A DNA stretch of 64,000 nucleotides, taken from the NCBI RefSeq assembly GCF_000382245.1, contig NZ_KB907862.1:124001-188000 (forward strand), given 5' to 3'. Source of the DNA: Kushneria aurantia DSM 21353. GTDB taxonomy: Bacteria > Pseudomonadota > Gammaproteobacteria > Pseudomonadales > Halomonadaceae. Under the pieces are notes generated by a model. That model saw only the letters and a program-made list of their open reading frames with translations, ran no database searches and was not told where the DNA came from. Positions 33,753-42,600 of this stretch are shown one piece after another. A program made the position numbers and the translations under genes. Position 1 is the first letter of the stretch, and each line of letters opens with the position of its first letter.

Positions 33753-34351
33753 CCCTCGCCCAGGCGCTCGATCAGTTCGGTCAGCGCGCGACCGCGATGG
33801 CTGATGCGGTTTTTCAGCTCGGCGGAGAGTTCGGCGGCGCTGGCGCCCTGGTCGGGCACCCAGAACAGCGGGTCATAGCCGAAGCCCCCCTCGCCGCGCG
33901 GCAGCGACAGGATCTCGCCCGCCCAGCTGCTGTGAACGACGATGGGCACCGGATCTTCGGCGTGGCGCAGATAGACCAGCACGCAGTGATACTGGGCACC
34001 ACGCTGTCCTTCGGGCACCTCGGCCAGCGCTTCCAGCAGCTTGCGGTTGTTGGCCTGATCGTCGCCGTGGGCGTCGGCGTAGCGCGCCGAATGAATGCCC
34101 GGCGCCCCACCCAGCGCGTCCACCGCCAGCCCCGAGTCGTCGGCCAGCGCCGGCAGGCCACTGCCGACACTGGCTGCCCGCGCCTTGAGCAGGGCGTTTT
34201 CGATAAAGGTCAAGCCGGTTTCCGGCGCGGCCGATATACCATGTTCGGACTGGGACGTTACCTGCCATGACAGCGGCCCGAGCAGTTCGCGGAACTCCCT
34301 CAATTTACCGGCATTATGGCTGGCCACGACCAGAGAGCGTGAAGCGGACAT
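33749..34351 (-). CDS. rdgB: Non-canonical purine NTP pyrophosphatase (RdgB/HAM1)
   Basis: Hydrolyses dITP, ITP and XTP to monophosphates to keep damaged purines out of nucleic acids. The 200-residue protein has the family hallmarks: VVASHNAGKLREF at the N-terminus and ADDSGLAVDALGGAPGIHSARYA in the middle. It forms a two-gene unit with hemW through a 4-bp overlap. Confidence 0.95.
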   Translation of the reverse strand: MSASRSLVVASHNAGKLREFRELLGPLSWQVTSQSEHGISAAPETGLTFIENALLKARAASVGSGLPALADDSGLAVDALGGAPGIHSARYADAHGDDQANNRKLLEALAEVPEGQRGAQYHCVLVYLRHAEDPVPIVVHSSWAGEILSLPRGEGGFGYDPLFWVPDQGASAAELSAELKNRISHRGRALTELIERLGEG

Positions 34352-34460
34352 GAAAGAGACTTCCGTTGTGAAGTGAATGCCCCATTCTATGGCGTCATGG
34401 GGCGAGGCGGAACATCTGCACGCTTATCGATGAGCCGGACGACAGACTCTAGATTAGGGC

Positions 34461-34500
34461 GTCTGATATAAAAGTGTCATACCCTTGCCACTATTCAGAC
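34461..34500. promoter_or_regulatory. Inverted repeat upstream of the CsgD-like gene
   Basis: GTCTGA (34461-34466) and TCAGAC (34495-34500) form an inverted repeat with nested AGTG/CACT arms, 60 bp before the GTG start of the regulator. TATAAA lies inside the left arm, and TAAAAT at 34512-34517 is a possible -10 box. It could be a regulator site or a transcript fold. Confidence 0.3.
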
Positions 34501-34559
34501 GTTTTCCGGATTAAAATGGGCCCGTACCATGCGCCGAGGGCGAGGCTTAAGGGGGCATT

Positions 34560-35252
34560 GTGGATAACGATATAGAACTCAGGGTGACGGTGCTGCTGGT
34601 CACCGAAACCAACCCGCAGAGCGAACTCTTCATGGAGTACGTGCGCGATCGCATCGGCTGCGATGTCGAAGCCCTGACGCCACGCGATGCGGTACCGGTC
34701 GAGGATGATATTCAGCGCGTGGTGCTGCTCGACGCCGATCACGTCAATGAAAAGGACATGTTCCACTGGGAAGAAAGTGTCGCCGGCGACAGGGCCAACC
34801 TGACGCTTGCCGCTTTCAACCTCGTCGACGAGGATCAGGCGGTCAATCTGGCCACTACCTTCCGGCTGCAGGGCGTTTTCTACCGGCGCGATTCACTGGC
34901 GCTGATCTGCAAGGGCATTACCAAACTGATCGACCAGGAACTGTGGATGTCGCGTAATCTGATGACGCGGCTGATTCGCTTCTACCGGCGCCAGCAGATC
35001 AACGCCTTCCGTCCGGCCAACGGGCTCACCCAGCGTGAACTGGAGATCCTGCGCCTGCTGGGCACCGGCGCATCCAACACCGAAATTGCCGGGCAGCTGT
35101 TCGTCAGCGAGCATACGGTCAAGTCACATCTTTATAACATCTTTCGCAAGCTCAAGGTGAGCAACCGTATTCAGGCCATGAACTGGGTGCGCCAGAATCT
35201 GGGCGGCACGCCACTGGCTCCTTCAGCGCGCGGTGCTTCCTCGCACGAATAG
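34560..35252 (+). CDS. LuxR-type regulator of the CsgD/VpsT group
   Basis: A 230-residue DNA-binding regulator. The N-terminal receiver-like domain (about 8-120) lacks a clear phospho-acceptor pattern, as in Csg[16 protein letters not shown] matches the CsgD/VpsT linker. Residues 129-132 read WMSR, fitting the W[FLM][TS]R c-di-GMP-binding motif of Vibrio VpsT. The LuxR helix-turn-helix follows (about 160-225; [39 protein letters not shown]). It probably controls matrix or biofilm genes in response to c-di-GMP. Start is GTG 34560 with AAGGGGGC upstream. The gene is monocistronic. Confidence 0.85.
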   Translation: MDNDIELRVTVLLVTETNPQSELFMEYVRDRIGCDVEALTPRDAVPVEDDIQRVVLLDADHVNEKDMFHWEESVAGDRANLTLAAFNLVDEDQAVNLATTFRLQGVFYRRDSLALICKGITKLIDQELWMSRNLMTRLIRFYRRQQINAFRPANGLTQRELEILRLLGTGASNTEIAGQLFVSEHTVKSHLYNIFRKLKVSNRIQAMNWVRQNLGGTPLAPSARGASSHE

Positions 35253-35280
35253 CACGACACCGGCTTCTTCCCGGCGCCAC

Positions 35281-36495
35281 TCAGATGCCACGCCGATCAA
35301 GTCGCAGCCGCTCGCGAATCAGCGCGACCAGCGTCGTATTGGCATTTTCGGCGGTGGTATCGAGATGGATCAGCCACGGCAGCTCATCTTCGCCGAACGC
35401 CTCGCGCGCGCCGAGCTGCGTATCCAGCACCTCGATCGCCGCCTGTGGCGACTCCTCGCGGCGCAGACTGCGCCGTCGCACCCGGTCGCGCAGGGTCTCG
35501 TCATCGGCTTCGAAGCTGATCAGAAGCGCCGCCAGCCCGCGTTTTTCGGCCTCGTGCCGTAGCCGATCGCGCTGTGTACGCTTGAGCGCAGTGGCATCGA
35601 TACAGACCGGATAGCCCGACGACAGCAGAATGCCGGTCAGCTCCCCGAGACGCTCGTAGGTGGCGCGATTGGTGGCGTCATCGTAGCGCCTGGCATCCGA
35701 TTCGGTGCCGTGCGTCGCCCGCAGCCGCCGTCGCTCCAGGTTGGAGCGCAACCGCAGCGCGCCCAGCCTCCGCACGACCTGTTCGGTGAAACGGCTCTTG
35801 CCGCTGCCCGCAACACCCACACTGACCAGCAGCCAGGGAATGGTCATTTCACTGTAGCGCTCGGCCAGCGCCACATGGCGGCGGTAATCGGAAAGCATCG
35901 CGTCGCGGTCGGTGCTCTGCAGTCCGGGCTGCTGCAACCGCCGTAGTACCTGCTCGGCAGCCATCATGGCGCACAGGATCTTGTACCAGCTCAGCAGTGG
36001 CACCAGAGCGTAGTCGCCGCTGCACTCCAGGTAGCGATTGAGCGCATGATCGGCCAGCATCTGTTCGTCGCGTACCTCCAGATCCACCAGCAGCGCGGCG
36101 AGATCAAGGCAGGCGTCGCGGCAGCTCGGTACGCTTCCGGGTTCGATGCCGTTGAGCTGCAGTGTGCGCCCGTCATGCTGCACGGTATCGGTCCGTGGCA
36201 TCTCGCTGCCGATCTCGCACACCCGCCCCTCGCGCCGGCGTTCGGCGAACTGCGCGTCCAGCCGCTGGCCGAGCTCTTCGCTGCGCTGCGACAGCTCATC
36301 AAGACGGCGAATGTCCTCACTCTGATCCAGCAGCAGGCGGATCCGATCCAGACTCTGACGTGCCGAATCGCGAACCGATCCTGGCGTACCGACGTCACTG
36401 TCAGGGGCACAGTGAGCGGCCCGGGCGTGACATACCACAAGCCGGTCGACCAGCTCATCCAGCGTGGTGGGGGGCAGTCTCTGGTTCAAGGACAT
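35281..36495 (-). CDS. AAA ATPase with a degenerate aminoglycoside-phosphotransferase-like domain
   Basis: A 404-residue protein. The C-terminal half has a P-loop GVAGSGKS (about 227-234) and the NTP-kinase-like layout of proteins annotated as aminoglycoside phosphotransferase/ATP-binding fusions, usually near 500 residues. The N-terminal half keeps only the later part of the phosphotransferase fold (RLVVCHARAA, LVDLEVRDEQMLADHALNRYLE). Its first about 100 residues are missing, and the catalytic HGDLHLGN and the DCIEF metal site are replaced by unrelated residues (IGSEMPRTD, LNGIEPG). It is best seen as a pseudokinase plus active P-loop kinase. The start is poorly supported (GGAG is only 2 nt from ATG 36495). 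Substrate unknown. Confidence 0.65.
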   Translation of the reverse strand: MSLNQRLPPTTLDELVDRLVVCHARAAHCAPDSDVGTPGSVRDSARQSLDRIRLLLDQSEDIRRLDELSQRSEELGQRLDAQFAERRREGRVCEIGSEMPRTDTVQHDGRTLQLNGIEPGSVPSCRDACLDLAALLVDLEVRDEQMLADHALNRYLECSGDYALVPLLSWYKILCAMMAAEQVLRRLQQPGLQSTDRDAMLSDYRRHVALAERYSEMTIPWLLVSVGVAGSGKSRFTEQVVRRLGALRLRSNLERRRLRATHGTESDARRYDDATNRATYERLGELTGILLSSGYPVCIDATALKRTQRDRLRHEAEKRGLAALLISFEADDETLRDRVRRRSLRREESPQAAIEVLDTQLGAREAFGEDELPWLIHLDTTAENANTTLVALIRERLRLDRRGI

Positions 36496-36506
36496 CGCTC
36501 CGCGTC

Positions 36507-36534
36507 AAAAGGGGGCGGGCGCCGGCAACGCCCG
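36507..36534 (-). terminator. Probable terminator of hemL
   Basis: On the minus strand CGGGCG and CGCCCG flank a 7-nt loop, followed by CCCC and TTTT. It begins about 10 bp after the hemL stop and lies just before the AAA gene. Confidence 0.55.
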
Positions 36535-36543
36535 ACGGTCGGC

Positions 36544-37833
36544 TTATTCGAGTTCGGCGAAAACCTGTTCGGCGGCCTCGAGGGTGGCGGCAATCTCTTC
36601 ATCGCTGTGAGCGCTCGACATGAAACCCGCCTCGAACGGTGAGGGTGCCATGTAAACGCCGTGGTCGAGCATGGCGGTAAAGAAGCGCCGAAAACGCTCG
36701 ACGTTGCACTGTGTCACGGTCTCGAAGTCGCTGACGCTGGACTGCTCGGTGAAAAAGACGCCAAACATGCCGCCGGCGCGCTGCGTTATCAAGGGGACAC
36801 CCGCTGCCGCGGCGCGCTGTTCGAGGCCGTCGCAGAGGGTCGCGACCCGTTCGGCGAGACGAGTATGAAAGTCGGGCTGGCGGATCTTTCTGAGCAGCGC
36901 GATACCGGCTGCCATGGCCAGCGGATTGCCGGCCAGCGTACCGGCCTGGTAGACCGGTCCCAGCGGCGACAGGTGCGCCATGATATCGCGCTTGCCACCG
37001 AAGGCGCCCACCGGCATACCGGCGCCGACGATCTTGCCCAGGCAGGTGAGGTCGGGAGTAACGTCGTAAAAGGCCTGAGCGCCGCCGAGCGCGACGCGAA
37101 AGCCGGTCATCACTTCGTCGAAGATCAGCACCGCGCCGCTCTGGTCACACACCTCGCGCAGGGTGTCGAGAAAGCCGGGCTCGGGAGGAATACAGTTCAT
37201 GTTGCCGGCCACCGGCTCGACGATGATACAGGCGATCTCGTCGCCCATCTCCTCGAAGCAGCGGCGCACGCCATCGCTGTCGTTATGGGAGAGGGTAATG
37301 GTGTGTTCGGCCAGCGAGGCGGGCACGCCGGGCGAACTGGGCTCACCGTGGGTCAGGGCACCGGAACCGGCCTTGACCAGCAGTGAGTCGACGTGGCCGT
37401 GGTAGTTACCCTCGAACTTGACGATTTTATCCCGCCCGGTATAGCCCCGTGCCAGCCGCACCGCCGACATGGTCGCCTCGGTGCCGGAGTTGGTCATGCG
37501 CACCATGTCGATCGACGGCATGATCTCGCAGATCAGCTCCGCCATATCGGTCTCCACCGCGGTGGGGGTGCCAAACGACAGGCCATCCTCCAGCCGGTCG
37601 CGCACCGCACTCAGCACATCGGGATCGGCGTGACCGGTGATCATCGGTCCCCAGGAGCCGACGTAGTCGATATAGCGCTGCCCCTCGACGTCGAACAGAT
37701 AGGGCCCGCGGGCACGGGAGATGAAAAGCGGTGCACGGCCCATCCCCTTGAAGGCCCGCACCGGCGAGTTGACGCCGCCGGGGATACGCTTTCCGGCGCG
37801 GGCAAAAAGCGTCTCGGAAGTCGGTATTTCCAT
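36544..37833 (-). CDS. hemL: Glutamate-1-semialdehyde 2,1-aminomutase
   Basis: A PLP enzyme that converts glutamate 1-semialdehyde to 5-aminolevulinate in heme synthesis. Seen are [10 protein letters not shown] near the N-terminus, [20 protein letters not shown], the PLP-binding [10 protein letters not shown], and the Lys region [19 protein letters not shown]. The length of 429 residues is normal. ATG 37833 (MEIPTSE) has GAGGAG seven nucleotides upstream; a GTG two codons earlier is too close to that site. A 7-bp hairpin (GGCGGAC/GTCCGCC, 37857-37878) lies just upstream of the ribosome binding site. Confidence 0.95.
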   Translation of the reverse strand: MEIPTSETLFARAGKRIPGGVNSPVRAFKGMGRAPLFISRARGPYLFDVEGQRYIDYVGSWGPMITGHADPDVLSAVRDRLEDGLSFGTPTAVETDMAELICEIMPSIDMVRMTNSGTEATMSAVRLARGYTGRDKIVKFEGNYHGHVDSLLVKAGSGALTHGEPSSPGVPASLAEHTITLSHNDSDGVRRCFEEMGDEIACIIVEPVAGNMNCIPPEPGFLDTLREVCDQSGAVLIFDEVMTGFRVALGGAQAFYDVTPDLTCLGKIVGAGMPVGAFGGKRDIMAHLSPLGPVYQAGTLAGNPLAMAAGIALLRKIRQPDFHTRLAERVATLCDGLEQRAAAAGVPLITQRAGGMFGVFFTEQSSVSDFETVTQCNVERFRRFFTAMLDHGVYMAPSPFEAGFMSSAHSDEEIAATLEAAEQVFAELE

Positions 37834-37901
37834 TGTCACGCTCCTCGAACATGGCAGGCGGACAGCTCAACGTCCGCCCGCATCAAAACAGGATTACAAC
37901 A

Positions 37902-37949
37902 CTGTCCACAGCCGGTTGATCGCAGACGCCACCCACCGGGTGTGGATAA
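37902..37949. other. Pair of DnaA boxes between thiE and hemL
   Basis: TGTGGATAA at 37941-37949 is a perfect DnaA box on the minus strand. CTGTCCACA at 37902-37910 is a weaker match (two changes) on the plus strand. The pair lies in the 118-bp gap between thiE and hemL. It may mark DnaA control of hemL or a titration site; it is not part of the oriC candidate 5 kb away. Confidence 0.5.
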
Positions 37950-37951
37950 CA

Positions 37952-38581
37952 CTATGCCGACCAGCCGGCCCGACCATTGAGCGTTGTGACCGCGGCAGCC
38001 GGATCCCGTGAAGCAAAAATCGCCGCCACCAGCGCCACCAGATCGGCACCGGCCGCCACGGTGGCGCCAATATTGTCACTGTTCACGCCACCGATAGCGA
38101 CGCGCGGCAGTTCAAGGCGCGCCGCCTGTTCGAGCACGGCGATATCCACCTCGGGAGCATCGGGCTTGGTCGTCGAGGGGTAGAAACGCCCGAAGGCGAC
38201 ATAGCTGGCCCCCTCACGTTTGGCCTGTTCGGCGATCTCCAGGCTGCCCTGGCAGCTGGCGCCGATGATCGCCTCCGGGCCCAGCGCCTTGCGCGCGCGG
38301 GCAATGGAACCGTCGCTCCGCCCCAAATGAACCCCGACGCCCAGGCGCCAGGCAAGCGCCGCATCGTCATTGATGATCAGCGGTGTCCGATACTGATCGC
38401 AGAGCGCCTTGAGCGCCCGCGCCTGACGTTCTCGTTTGCCCTCGTCGGCGGACTTGTCGCGGTACTGTAGAAGCGCAATGCCCGCCGACAGCGCTGCCTC
38501 GCAGGCGTCGATCAGGCGGGCGTCGTCGCCCAGCAGATGTTCGTCGGTGATGGCGTAAAGACCATGCTGCCATGCTGGCAT
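37952..38581 (-). CDS. thiE: Thiamine-phosphate synthase
   Basis: Joins HMP-diphosphate and thiazole phosphate to thiamine phosphate. Motifs: GLYAITD, LLQYRDKSAD, LIINDDAALAWRLGVGVHLG, YVAFGRFYPSTTKP and AIGGVN. The length is 209 residues. I chose ATG 38581 with AGAGAGGTA upstream; its first base is shared with the stop of thiD (TAATG), so translation is coupled. The frame's earlier start at 38623 is inside thiD and unlikely. Confidence 0.94.
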   Translation of the reverse strand: MPAWQHGLYAITDEHLLGDDARLIDACEAALSAGIALLQYRDKSADEGKRERQARALKALCDQYRTPLIINDDAALAWRLGVGVHLGRSDGSIARARKALGPEAIIGASCQGSLEIAEQAKREGASYVAFGRFYPSTTKPDAPEVDIAVLEQAARLELPRVAIGGVNSDNIGATVAAGADLVALVAAIFASRDPAAAVTTLNGRAGWSA

Positions 38582-39402
38582 TACCTCTCTCCTCGATCGG
38601 AATTCATGCCGGCACAGTGCCACAAACGGTCGGGCAGTGCCTGAGCGCTCCCCTGGTTCAGCGCCTGCGATAGTGCCTGCCAGCTGAACCGCTGCGCGGT
38701 GGCACAGGCGGCCGTCAGTTCATCGCCTTTTGCCAGCTGCACTGCAATAGCGGCGGCCAGCGTACAGCCGGAGCCGTGAAACTCCCCTGCCAGTCTGGGC
38801 CAGTGCCATTCGTGTATGGCACCACTACTGGTGAACAGGCGGTGGGTCACCTGCTCACCGGGGGCTTCACCGGGCGTATCGGTGCCGGTGACCAGAATCG
38901 CCTCGGCACCGGCATCGAGAAGCCGCTGCGCCTGCTGCAAAACGTCACCAACACCCTGCGATAGTCGTGCCAGCTCGGCAAGATTGGGTGTCAAAAGCGT
39001 AGCCTGCGGCAGCAGATGGCGCACGAACGCCTTCAGCAATGCATGATTCGAGAGTTCACGCCCGCCGCTTGCCTTCAGAACCGGATCGACAACGATCGGC
39101 AGTTCGGGGTGGGCGCGGCAGAGAGCGACGACTGCGGCAAGCGAGGCGTCGTCGGCGATCAGCCCCACCTTGATAGCAGCGATGGGGCAGTCGTCGATGA
39201 CCACCTGCGCCGTCGCCTCGATCTCCTCGGCGGGCCTGGGCTCGACCGCTACCACGTCGCGGGTGGTCTGGCGCGTCAGCGCCGTGGGTACCGTCAGCGG
39301 CCAACCGCCCAGCGCGCGGATCGATTCAACGTCGGCGATCATGCCGGCGCCGCCGGTGGGGTCGTGGCCGGAAAGCACCAGCACGTTGGGCAGCTGCCTC
39401 AC
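38581..39402 (-). CDS. thiD: Hydroxymethylpyrimidine/phosphomethylpyrimidine kinase
   Basis: Phosphorylates HMP and HMP-phosphate for thiamine synthesis or salvage. The 273-residue protein has VLVLSGHDPTGGAGMIAD at the N-terminus (the family norm is SGSDPSGGAG), DPVLKASGGRELS, and the ribokinase anion hole EFHGSGCTLAAA. It is coupled to thiE at its 3' end and overlaps hemJ by 4 bp at its 5' end, so hemJ-thiD-thiE is one unit. No TPP riboswitch is visible upstream. Confidence 0.93.
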   Translation of the reverse strand: MRQLPNVLVLSGHDPTGGAGMIADVESIRALGGWPLTVPTALTRQTTRDVVAVEPRPAEEIEATAQVVIDDCPIAAIKVGLIADDASLAAVVALCRAHPELPIVVDPVLKASGGRELSNHALLKAFVRHLLPQATLLTPNLAELARLSQGVGDVLQQAQRLLDAGAEAILVTGTDTPGEAPGEQVTHRLFTSSGAIHEWHWPRLAGEFHGSGCTLAAAIAVQLAKGDELTAACATAQRFSWQALSQALNQGSAQALPDRLWHCAGMNSDRGER

Positions 39403-39833
39403 CAGGGCCTGACCACCGACAGTACCACGATGGCGATCAGCAGCAGCGCCGGTATCATGCCCAAAACGCGGAAATAGAGCCGGCCGCGGCGGTTGGTACC
39501 GGCGGCAAAGCGCTTGAGATTGGCAAGACAGACATGCTGATAGCCGATCAGCGCCACGACCAGTAGCAGCTTGAGGTAGAACCAGACGGCACCGAACAGA
39601 GTGTTGAAGCCGAGCACCGCCAGCCAGATGCCAAATACCAGGGTGGCGATCATGGCGGGGTTCATGATGGCGCGATAGAGCTTGCGCTCCATTACCTGAA
39701 AGCGGCTGGCGCCCTGCTCGTCCTGCTGGCGCAGGCTATGCACATGGTAGAGAAAAAGACGCGGCAGATAGAGCAGCCCGGCAAACCAGGCCACGAAGGC
39801 GATGATATGGAGGCTGAGCACCCAGCTGTACAT
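39399..39833 (-). CDS. hemJ: Protoporphyrinogen oxidase HemJ
   Basis: A 144-residue inner-membrane protein with four hydrophobic helices. Seen are LHIIAFVAWFAGLLYLPRLF near the N-terminus, with the conserved His, and MNPAMIATLVFGIW and GYQHVCLANLKRF further on. These are characteristic of HemJ, which oxidises protoporphyrinogen IX in bacteria without HemG or HemY. It leads an overlapping transcript with thiD and thiE, and hemL lies directly downstream in the same direction. Confidence 0.92.
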   Translation of the reverse strand: MYSWVLSLHIIAFVAWFAGLLYLPRLFLYHVHSLRQQDEQGASRFQVMERKLYRAIMNPAMIATLVFGIWLAVLGFNTLFGAVWFYLKLLLVVALIGYQHVCLANLKRFAAGTNRRGRLYFRVLGMIPALLLIAIVVLSVVRPW

Positions 39834-39894
39834 GGCAACTCCTCGTCGACGGTCGGTACGGATCGGCAGCCACGCCGATCAGCAGTGTTCGCTT

Positions 39895-41679
39895 TCAGCG
39901 ATAATAGTTTTCTATGGCGTCACGACTAATGATTCCCGATACCCGATGCATCATGGGCGCCGTAATATGGCGTACATAGAGTGCGTCGAGGCGGCGATCA
40001 TCGAGTCGCTCGTAGGCTTCGGCAAGCGTGGCCTGCAAATCGATGGGAGCCAGCTCGAGGCGCTTGCCGGGAATCTCCAGCAGGTCGATAGTGCCGTCGT
40101 TTTTCCAGCCCGGCGACTCCTCGTCGTCATCCAGCGCCCGCGCCATGTCGGCTGCCAGCAGCGCCAGCGGCGCCTTGCCCGGTTCGGTATCGGCGCGGCT
40201 GCGATCGGTCTGGCGATGGATCAGCAGCCATTTGGGTCGTGAGGCCAGCAGCTGGCGAGCGCGCTCGATATCGATCTGCGCCGCGGTGACGGTCACACTG
40301 CGGTCCATGACCGCGCCTACGCCAACCCGTGCCAGCGCCTGCATCAAGGGTTCATGCAGCGGATGCAGGGTGCTCCCCTGACGGGTGGTAATGAAAAAGC
40401 CCTGGGTGCGCCAGGCCAGGCGCGCGGTCAGCGAGGCGCTGAGTACCGCCAGCATACCGTAGAGAATCAGATCGGGGCTGTGGGTCAGCTCCAGCAGCGC
40501 CATGATCGCCGCCAGCGGCGCCTGCAGCACCGCCCCCATCATTGCCGCCATACCCAGCATGACGTAGAGATTGGCATCGGACACCGTGGTAGGCAGAAGC
40601 TCGGTGGCACCGATACCGAAAAGCGCTCCGGCCGCCGCACCGATCACCAGCGTCGGGCCGACCACCCCGATCGGCACGCCGCAGGCCAGCGATATCGCAG
40701 TCAGCAGCAGCTTGCCCAGCGCCAGCGCCAGCAGCACATCCAGCGCCACATTGCCGGCAAGAATCTGCGTCACGCTATCGTAGCCAATGCCCTGCACCTG
40801 GGGGTAGAAACAGGCCACCACGCCGGTCAGCACCCCGGCCAGCAGCAGGCGAAAGGGCCAGCTCATTTTGTCCGAACGCTTGCCGAGCCCGGCCAGCCGG
40901 ATGAAGCCACCGGCCATGATGCCGATGACCAGCGCCATCAGAATGATCCAGGGAATATCGATCAGCTGTGGCTCGACCACGCTGGGCACCATGAAAGCAG
41001 GAGCGGTGCCGAAGTAGATCTGAGTAATTACCGCACCGGTAGCGGCAGCCAGCATCACCGGCATGAAACCGGTCAGGGTGTACTCCATCATGACCACTTC
41101 CATGGCGAAGATCACCCCCGCCACCGGGGTGTTGAAAGAGGCTGAAATGCTTGCCGCCACACCGCAGCCGACCAGCACCCGCAGGCTGTTGTGCGGCAGT
41201 TTGAGCTGCTGACCGATCCAGCCCGAGGCGCCGGCACCAAGATGGATTGCCGGCCCCTCGCGGCCAGCGGAAAGACCACCCAGCAGAGAGACAACGCCGA
41301 CCCACCACTGGTTGAGCCAGTTACTGCGCGCCATTACGCCCTGGTGATAGGTGAAGCGTTCAATGACGTGGACGATGCCCATCCGCCGCGCACTCTTTTT
41401 CTGCCAGCCAAGCCCCACACCAATGATCACCACGGCAATCACCGGCAGTGCCGCACGCATCGCCATCGGCAGCGCCTCGAAGGCTTCGCCGCTCCCTTCG
41501 GGCATGAACAGCAGGGCACCAAGGCTGATCAGCTCGCGAAAGGCAATCATGATGATGCCGGTCAATGCTCCTGACATCACTGCCAACAGGCAAAGCTGTG
41601 GCAGCGCATCGACGGTGGCCAGCTGGCGACGAAAATTTTCCAGATTCCACTGCGATATACGACGCGGTAGGCGTGGCAA
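39895..41679 (-). CDS. ClC-family chloride channel/antiporter with CBS domains
   Basis: A 594-residue inner-membrane protein. The ClC core (about 1-430) has the anion-selectivity motif SAGREGPAIHLGAG including the gating Glu, and the last-helix motif region ACGVPIGVVGPTLVIGAA. A cytosolic pair of CBS domains follows (about 455-590), which bind nucleotides in related proteins. Start is TTG 41679, well supported by AGGGAG seven nucleotides upstream; no ATG is near. It is monocistronic and divergent from erpA, with 192 bp between them. A role in osmotic or acid stress is a reasonable inference. Confidence 0.88.
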   Translation of the reverse strand: MPRLPRRISQWNLENFRRQLATVDALPQLCLLAVMSGALTGIIMIAFRELISLGALLFMPEGSGEAFEALPMAMRAALPVIAVVIIGVGLGWQKKSARRMGIVHVIERFTYHQGVMARSNWLNQWWVGVVSLLGGLSAGREGPAIHLGAGASGWIGQQLKLPHNSLRVLVGCGVAASISASFNTPVAGVIFAMEVVMMEYTLTGFMPVMLAAATGAVITQIYFGTAPAFMVPSVVEPQLIDIPWIILMALVIGIMAGGFIRLAGLGKRSDKMSWPFRLLLAGVLTGVVACFYPQVQGIGYDSVTQILAGNVALDVLLALALGKLLLTAISLACGVPIGVVGPTLVIGAAAGALFGIGATELLPTTVSDANLYVMLGMAAMMGAVLQAPLAAIMALLELTHSPDLILYGMLAVLSASLTARLAWRTQGFFITTRQGSTLHPLHEPLMQALARVGVGAVMDRSVTVTAAQIDIERARQLLASRPKWLLIHRQTDRSRADTEPGKAPLALLAADMARALDDDEESPGWKNDGTIDLLEIPGKRLELAPIDLQATLAEAYERLDDRRLDALYVRHITAPMMHRVSGIISRDAIENYYR

Positions 41680-41792
41680 ACCCGATCTCCCTGACGCTGC
41701 CCTGTCCGGGCCATGGCCTTTACAAGCCTATCACTATTGGCGGTTTCAGGCGTCGCCGATATTGTCGGTCGCGCATGAATCAATTGCCGCGA

Positions 41793-41822
41793 TTGACCCC
41801 TCGGCGCCTTGCTGACGATAAT
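41793..41822 (+). promoter_or_regulatory. Promoter of erpA
   Basis: TTGACC (41793-41798) and GATAAT (41817-41822) are separated by 18 bp, 49 bp before the erpA start. The match to sigma-70 boxes is good. A small AATGA/TCATT dyad lies at the expected start site. Confidence 0.65.
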
Positions 41823-41871
41823 GAGGCATCATTCGGCCCTGTGCCGTTCGCTATCCAACAGGGAGGCCGCG

Positions 41872-42228
41872 ATGAGCGGGACAGCACAATCCTTTGTCCC
41901 GACACCGCTCATCTTCACCGACGCCGCAGCAGCGCGAGTCAGAGCGCTGGTTATCGAGGAGGGCAACGCCGCTCTCAAGCTGCGCGTCTACGTGACGGGA
42001 GGCGGCTGTTCGGGCTTTCAGTACGGCTTCGATTTTGCCGACAACCTCAACGACGATGATACCGTGATCGAAAACGGCGATGTCGCCATGGTGATCGACC
42101 CGCTGAGCTATCAATACCTGGTCGGCTCCACGGTGGACTTCGAGGAGGGCCTGGCCGGCGCGCGTTTTCTGATCAAAAATCCCAATGCCACTACCACCTG
42201 CGGCTGCGGCGCCTCCTTTACCGTCTGA
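41872..42228 (+). CDS. erpA: Iron-sulfur cluster insertion protein ErpA
   Basis: An A-type carrier that delivers [4Fe-4S] clusters to targets such as IspG. The 118-residue protein has the three conserved Cys: [11 protein letters not shown] and the C-terminal [10 protein letters not shown] chose ATG 41872 (MSGTAQSF) because CAGGGAGG precedes it; a frame from 41809 would start inside the promoter. It is monocistronic and ends at a good terminator. Confidence 0.94.
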   Translation: MSGTAQSFVPTPLIFTDAAAARVRALVIEEGNAALKLRVYVTGGGCSGFQYGFDFADNLNDDDTVIENGDVAMVIDPLSYQYLVGSTVDFEEGLAGARFLIKNPNATTTCGCGASFTV

Positions 42229-42255
42229 GTCGCCGCCTGTCAGCGCTTCAATACA

Positions 42256-42280
42256 CGCCTGCCTTCGAGCAGGCGTTTTT
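42256..42280 (+). terminator. Rho-independent terminator of erpA
   Basis: CGCCTGC/GCAGGCG with a CTTCGA loop, directly followed by TTTTT, 27 bp after the stop. Confidence 0.88.
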
Positions 42281-42590
42281 GTGCCCTGCCCTCCCTGGCG
42301 GGCACCCCTGGGGCCGCCACTGCGTGGCGTCAAAAATCACTCCCGGTGATTTTTTGTGCCCTGCCATCCCTGGCAGGCACCCCTGGGGCCGCCACTGCGT
42401 GGCGTCAAAAATCACTCCCGGTGATTTTTTGTGCCCTGCCCTCCCTGGCGGGCACCCCCCTGGGGCCGCCTGCGGCGTCAAAAATCGCTCCCGGCGATTT
42501 TTTGTGCCCTGCCCTCCCTGGCGGGCACCCCTGGGGCCACCACTGCGTGGCGGGCACCCCCCAGGTCCGCCTGACGCTATTTTCGCCTTC
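42281..42590. repeat. Array 1 of terminator-like intergenic repeats (three full units and a partial one)
   Basis: Units of 73-75 bp begin at 42281, 42356, 42431 and 42504, the last being degenerate. Each full unit has three hairpins. (a) GTGCCC...GGGCAC. (b) CGCCAC-TGC-GTGGCG, shortened to CGCC-TGC-GGCG in the third unit. (c) AAAATCAC-TCCCG-GTGATTTTTT, which becomes AAAATCGC...GCGATTTT in the third. The A-tract and T-tract make (c) a two-way terminator shape. A second array of the same unit is at 54902-55202. Any frames reading through are not real genes. Confidence 0.9.
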
Positions 42591-42600
42591 CTGCTCCCGG

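Noticed and set aside
42281-42590. CRISPR-like regular repeats
   Set aside because: Units abut directly without unique spacers and each unit has three hairpins; no cas genes are near.
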